This document shows, piece after piece, positions 5,468 to 7,884 of a stretch of DNA of 7,884 nt. Source of the stretch: an uncultured Clostridia bacterium (GTDB lineage Bacteria > Bacillota > Clostridia > Oscillospirales > Ruminococcaceae); NCBI GenBank assembly GCA_945835425.1, contig CAMAJC010000073.1:1-7884 (forward strand), written 5' to 3'. Positions within the stretch are counted from its first letter, which is position 1, and each line of letters begins with the position of its first letter. The position numbers and the translations under genes are program-made. The notes beneath the pieces are model-generated. The model had not been told where the DNA came from. It made no database searches and was given only the letters and a program-made list of their open reading frames with translations.

Positions 5468-6511
5468 TTATCCTTTTACAGCCTGACGGCGGAGCTGGCC
5501 GCAGGCTGCGTTGATATCCGCACCCAGGGTGCGGCGGATGGTGGCGTTGATGCCGTGGTCCTGTAAGACCTTCTGGAACGCGTAAATCTGCTGCCGTCCG
5601 CTCTTTTCAAATCCAGCTTCCTCGACATAGTTGACCGGAATAAGATTGACGTGGCAGAGCATCCCGTGTAAGAGCGCCGCCAGTTCCTTTGCCTGCGCCG
5701 CATTGTCGTTGACCCCTTTGATCAGCGAGTATTCATAAGAGATGCGGCGGTGGGTCTTGTCGGTGTAATACCGGCAGGCTTTCATCAGCTCCGGGATTTT
5801 ATAGCGGTGGTTGACCGGCATAATTTCATCCCGCACCCGGTCGTTGGACGCATGGAGCGAGACCGAGAGGGTAATCTGTAAATTCAGGTCTGCCAGCTCA
5901 TAAATCTTGTCGACCAGTCCGCAGGTGGAGAGCGAAATATGCCGGTGGCTCATGCACAGCCCTTCCGGCGCGCTGACCAGCGTCAGAAATCGCAGGACGT
6001 TGTCATAGTTGTCCAGCGGCTCGCCGATTCCCATCAGCACCAGACTGTCTACCCGTTCGCCGGTGTCTCTGGCAGGCGCATAGACCTGTTCCAGGATTTC
6101 CGAAGGGGTCAGGTGGCGGACAAATCCGGCCTTGGTGGATGCACAGAAGCTGCATCCCATTTTGCAGCCGACCTGGGTCGATACGCAGACGCTGATGCCG
6201 TGTTCATACCGCATCAGTACGCTTTCCACATATTCCCCGTCGGCCAGCCGGTAAAGATATTTAATGGTCCCGTCGATGGCGGAGACCAGCTTGCGTTCAA
6301 TGGTAAAGGCGGTGATCGTGCAGGTCGTTTTAAGTTTTTCCCGCAGTCCCGCCGGAAGGTTTTTCATCTCGTCGAAGGAGAGCACCCGTTTGTCATGGAG
6401 CCACTGGAAAATTTGTTTTGCCCGGAATTTCGGCTCGCCAAGCTCTCCCATAAAGGTTTCCAGTTCTGCGATGGTCATCGATTTGATATCACAGGTATCG
6501 ATCGTACTCAC
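5468..6511 (-). CDS. rlmN: Dual-specificity 23S rRNA A2503 / tRNA A37 C2-methyltransferase
   Basis: A radical-SAM enzyme that puts a methyl group on C2 of A2503 in 23S rRNA and A37 of some tRNAs, tuning decoding and affecting peptidyl-transferase antibiotics. Length (347 aa) is typical. The 4Fe-4S motif CxxxCxxC is Cys116, Cys120 and Cys123. The two methyl-transfer cysteines match E. coli Cys118 and Cys355 as Cys109 and Cys337. The GIGEPLDNYDNV segment (161-172) is the SAM-binding GxGEPL motif. GIGEPLDN and the RRTLGADINAACGQL tail (327-340 region) argue for RlmN. The Cfr resistance paralogue shares the catalytic cysteines, but an ordinary operon position also favours RlmN. The start is GTG (6511-6509), overlapping the rsmB stop as GTGA; AGGA at 6522-6519, spaced 7 nt, supports it. 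Confidence 0.96.
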   Translation of the reverse strand: MSTIDTCDIKSMTIAELETFMGELGEPKFRAKQIFQWLHDKRVLSFDEMKNLPAGLREKLKTTCTITAFTIERKLVSAIDGTIKYLYRLADGEYVESVLMRYEHGISVCVSTQVGCKMGCSFCASTKAGFVRHLTPSEILEQVYAPARDTGERVDSLVLMGIGEPLDNYDNVLRFLTLVSAPEGLCMSHRHISLSTCGLVDKIYELADLNLQITLSVSLHASNDRVRDEIMPVNHRYKIPELMKACRYYTDKTHRRISYEYSLIKGVNDNAAQAKELAALLHGMLCHVNLIPVNYVEEAGFEKSGRQQIYAFQKVLQDHGINATIRRTLGADINAACGQLRRQAVKG

Positions 6512-7842
6512 GTCCTTTTCCTGAATCGGACAATGTAAAATCCGTCGTAATCTCCGTTTTGCGGCATCAGGGTGACAGAATTTGCACCCTTTTCAGCCAG
6601 CGTAGAAAAGATTTCCGGCAGCGGAGCCGGTATAAAATCAGGATGTGCAGCGAGAAAGGCCGCAGCCACCCTGTCGTTTTCGTCTTTATTCAGCGAGCAG
6701 GTGGAATAAACCAAAATCCCACCCGGTCGCAGGTAGTTTGCGGCATTATGCAGTATCCGCAGCTGGATATCCGGGAGCGCAGAAATCTCCTTTTCCGTTT
6801 TTCTGCGGATTTCCGGCTTGCGGCGGATGACGCCCAGTCCAGCGCAGGGAACGTCGCAAAGCACCCTGTCCGCCAGCCCAAGAGCGGGATTATAGACACC
6901 CGCATCGGCCGCTGCCGCTTCGATGCAAGTAAGACCCAGCCGCTCTGCCCCGTCTTTTACCAGCTTTGCCCGGTGTTCATGGAGGTCAAAAGCAAGGATC
7001 CTGCCGGTGTTTTGCATCAGCTGCGCCATTGTAAAGCTTTTGCTGCCGGGAGCGGCGCAAAGGTCAAAAACCGTCTCGCCGGGCTGCGGGTCGACCGCCA
7101 TGGCGCAGAGCTGGGAAGCGGCGTCCTGTACATAGCAGCGCCCTACCTGCACAGGAGGCAGGGCGCCGACCGCACCTGTACCCGAGACCGTCAGCGCGTC
7201 CGGTAGCAGCGGGTGGTTCTCCGCCTGTACGTCCAGCGCCTCCAGTTCTCTGCGCACCGTTTCCCGGTCGGAAAGGACGGTATTGACCCGCAGCTGCAAA
7301 GGCGGCCTTCCGAGGCACTCCTTTGCCAGCTGCAGCGCCGTATCAAAGCCGTAGTCTCTTTGCCAGAGTGACAAAATCCACTGCGGCATCGCGTATTCGA
7401 TTTCCGCCCGTTTCAGCGGCTCGTCCGGCAGCGGAATCTCTTTCTTGCTGCGGATAAAGCTGCGCAGGACGCCGTTGACAAATCCTGCGGCGCTTTTTTT
7501 CCTTGAGTGTTTGATGATGTTGACGCTTTCGTTGACGGCTGCCGAGTCGGGCACCGCATCCATCCATTTCAGCTGGTACAGCGCAAGTTCCAGCGCCGCG
7601 ACCACCTCGGCGTCCAGTTTTGCTTCCGTTTTTCCGGTCAGCTGCCGGATGGTCCAGCGCAGTGTGATATCCCGTTCCAGCACGCCGTAAAACAGTTGGG
7701 ACGCAAACTGCCGGTCCCGTTTGGATTCGACATGAGAGAGGATGTTGTCCAGAAGGAGGTTGGAGTAAGCCTTGTCCCGGTTCATCCGCAGTATGCCTTC
7801 ATAGGCGGCTTCGCGGGCAGTCAACACTTTTCCGTTTGGCAC
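6508..7842 (-). CDS. rsmB: 16S rRNA (cytosine-967-C5)-methyltransferase
   Basis: SAM-dependent methyltransferase that modifies C967 (E. coli numbering) in 16S rRNA on the free RNA before 30S assembly. The N-terminal third (about 7-135) is the NusB-like RNA-binding domain, including HSRKKSAAGFVNGVLR (112-127). The C-terminal Rossmann domain shows motif I DLCAAPGSKS (260-269), DVPCAGLG (330-337, motif IV Cys333) and YSTCSLNKDEN (379-389, motif VI, nucleophile Cys382), plus a typical C-terminal DGFYIVRF (433-440). At 444 aa it is full length. The start is GTG (7842-7840) with a near-perfect AAGGAGG (7856-7850) spaced 7 nt; an ATG at 7844 is in another frame and ends after a few codons. It overlaps rlmN by 4 nt. 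In Bacillota it usually follows def/fmt; those genes would lie beyond the right edge. Confidence 0.96.
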   Translation of the reverse strand: MPNGKVLTAREAAYEGILRMNRDKAYSNLLLDNILSHVESKRDRQFASQLFYGVLERDITLRWTIRQLTGKTEAKLDAEVVAALELALYQLKWMDAVPDSAAVNESVNIIKHSRKKSAAGFVNGVLRSFIRSKKEIPLPDEPLKRAEIEYAMPQWILSLWQRDYGFDTALQLAKECLGRPPLQLRVNTVLSDRETVRRELEALDVQAENHPLLPDALTVSGTGAVGALPPVQVGRCYVQDAASQLCAMAVDPQPGETVFDLCAAPGSKSFTMAQLMQNTGRILAFDLHEHRAKLVKDGAERLGLTCIEAAAADAGVYNPALGLADRVLCDVPCAGLGVIRRKPEIRRKTEKEISALPDIQLRILHNAANYLRPGGILVYSTCSLNKDENDRVAAAFLAAHPDFIPAPLPEIFSTLAEKGANSVTLMPQNGDYDGFYIVRFRKRT

Positions 7843-7884
7843 ATCTTCCCCTCCTTCTCATTTTTATTCACCCGGGAAATCTCT
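7843..7884 (-). other. Leader of rsmB, with possible tail of an upstream gene
   Basis: Forty-two bases upstream of rsmB. They hold the strong rsmB ribosome binding site AAGGAGG (7856-7850). All three minus-strand frames are open from the right edge for a few codons: one stops with TAA at 7866-7864, one with TGA at 7870-7868, and one runs into rsmB and stops at about 7823-7821. Any of them could be the last codons of an upstream gene, but the piece is too short to identify. No promoter is visible. Confidence 0.3.

Noticed and set aside
1..7884. A novel defence, mobile or biosynthetic system
   Set aside because: Every substantial gene belongs to a known conserved housekeeping or sporulation family in near-standard order; no integrase, transposase, repeat array or unknown gene cluster is visible.

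Overview
The window is a compact, one-directional gene cluster. All supported genes lie on the minus strand, so transcription runs from high to low coordinates. The order is rsmB (7842) - rlmN - prpC - prkC - rsgA - thiN - spoVM - mtnN (43). This is the conserved Bacillota (Firmicutes) neighbourhood around the PASTA kinase/PP2C phosphatase pair. Three things suggest an endospore-forming member of the class Clostridia: a spoVM gene, the order rsgA-thiN-spoVM, and a base composition that looks GC-rich by eye. An Oscillospiraceae-type genome would fit, but that is inference from style and order; no marker here fixes the species.

Layout. Right end (7842-5468): two rRNA methyltransferase genes, rsmB (16S m5C) and rlmN (radical-SAM 23S/tRNA m2A), which overlap by 4 nt. 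Middle (5445-2527): a signalling pair, the PP2C phosphatase and the membrane Ser/Thr kinase with three PASTA repeats. Left centre (2449-945): rsgA (30S assembly GTPase) and thiN (thiamine pyrophosphokinase), again with a 4-nt ATGA overlap. Left end: spoVM, a 30-codon sporulation gene missed by ordinary ORF length cut-offs (889-797), then mtnN (714-43) and a hairpin that fits an intrinsic terminator (31-1). No stretch longer than about 100 bases lacks a gene.

How the genes fit together. The cluster combines ribosome modification and assembly (RsmB, RlmN, RsgA), cell-wall-responsive phosphosignalling (PrkC/PrpC), cofactor supply (ThiN) and spore envelope morphogenesis (SpoVM). MtnN hydrolyses S-adenosylhomocysteine and 5'-deoxyadenosine, by-products of the RsmB and RlmN reactions, so its place at the end of the operon makes metabolic sense. 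The usual rpe gene between rsgA and thiN is absent.

I see no mobile element, CRISPR array, tRNA, rRNA or unknown multigene system. The most interesting details are small: the spoVM gene, an RNA hairpin that would bury its ribosome binding site, a shifted proline in SpoVM, a kinase activation loop without threonine, and a hairpin overlapping a 20-codon ORF between prkC and rsgA.
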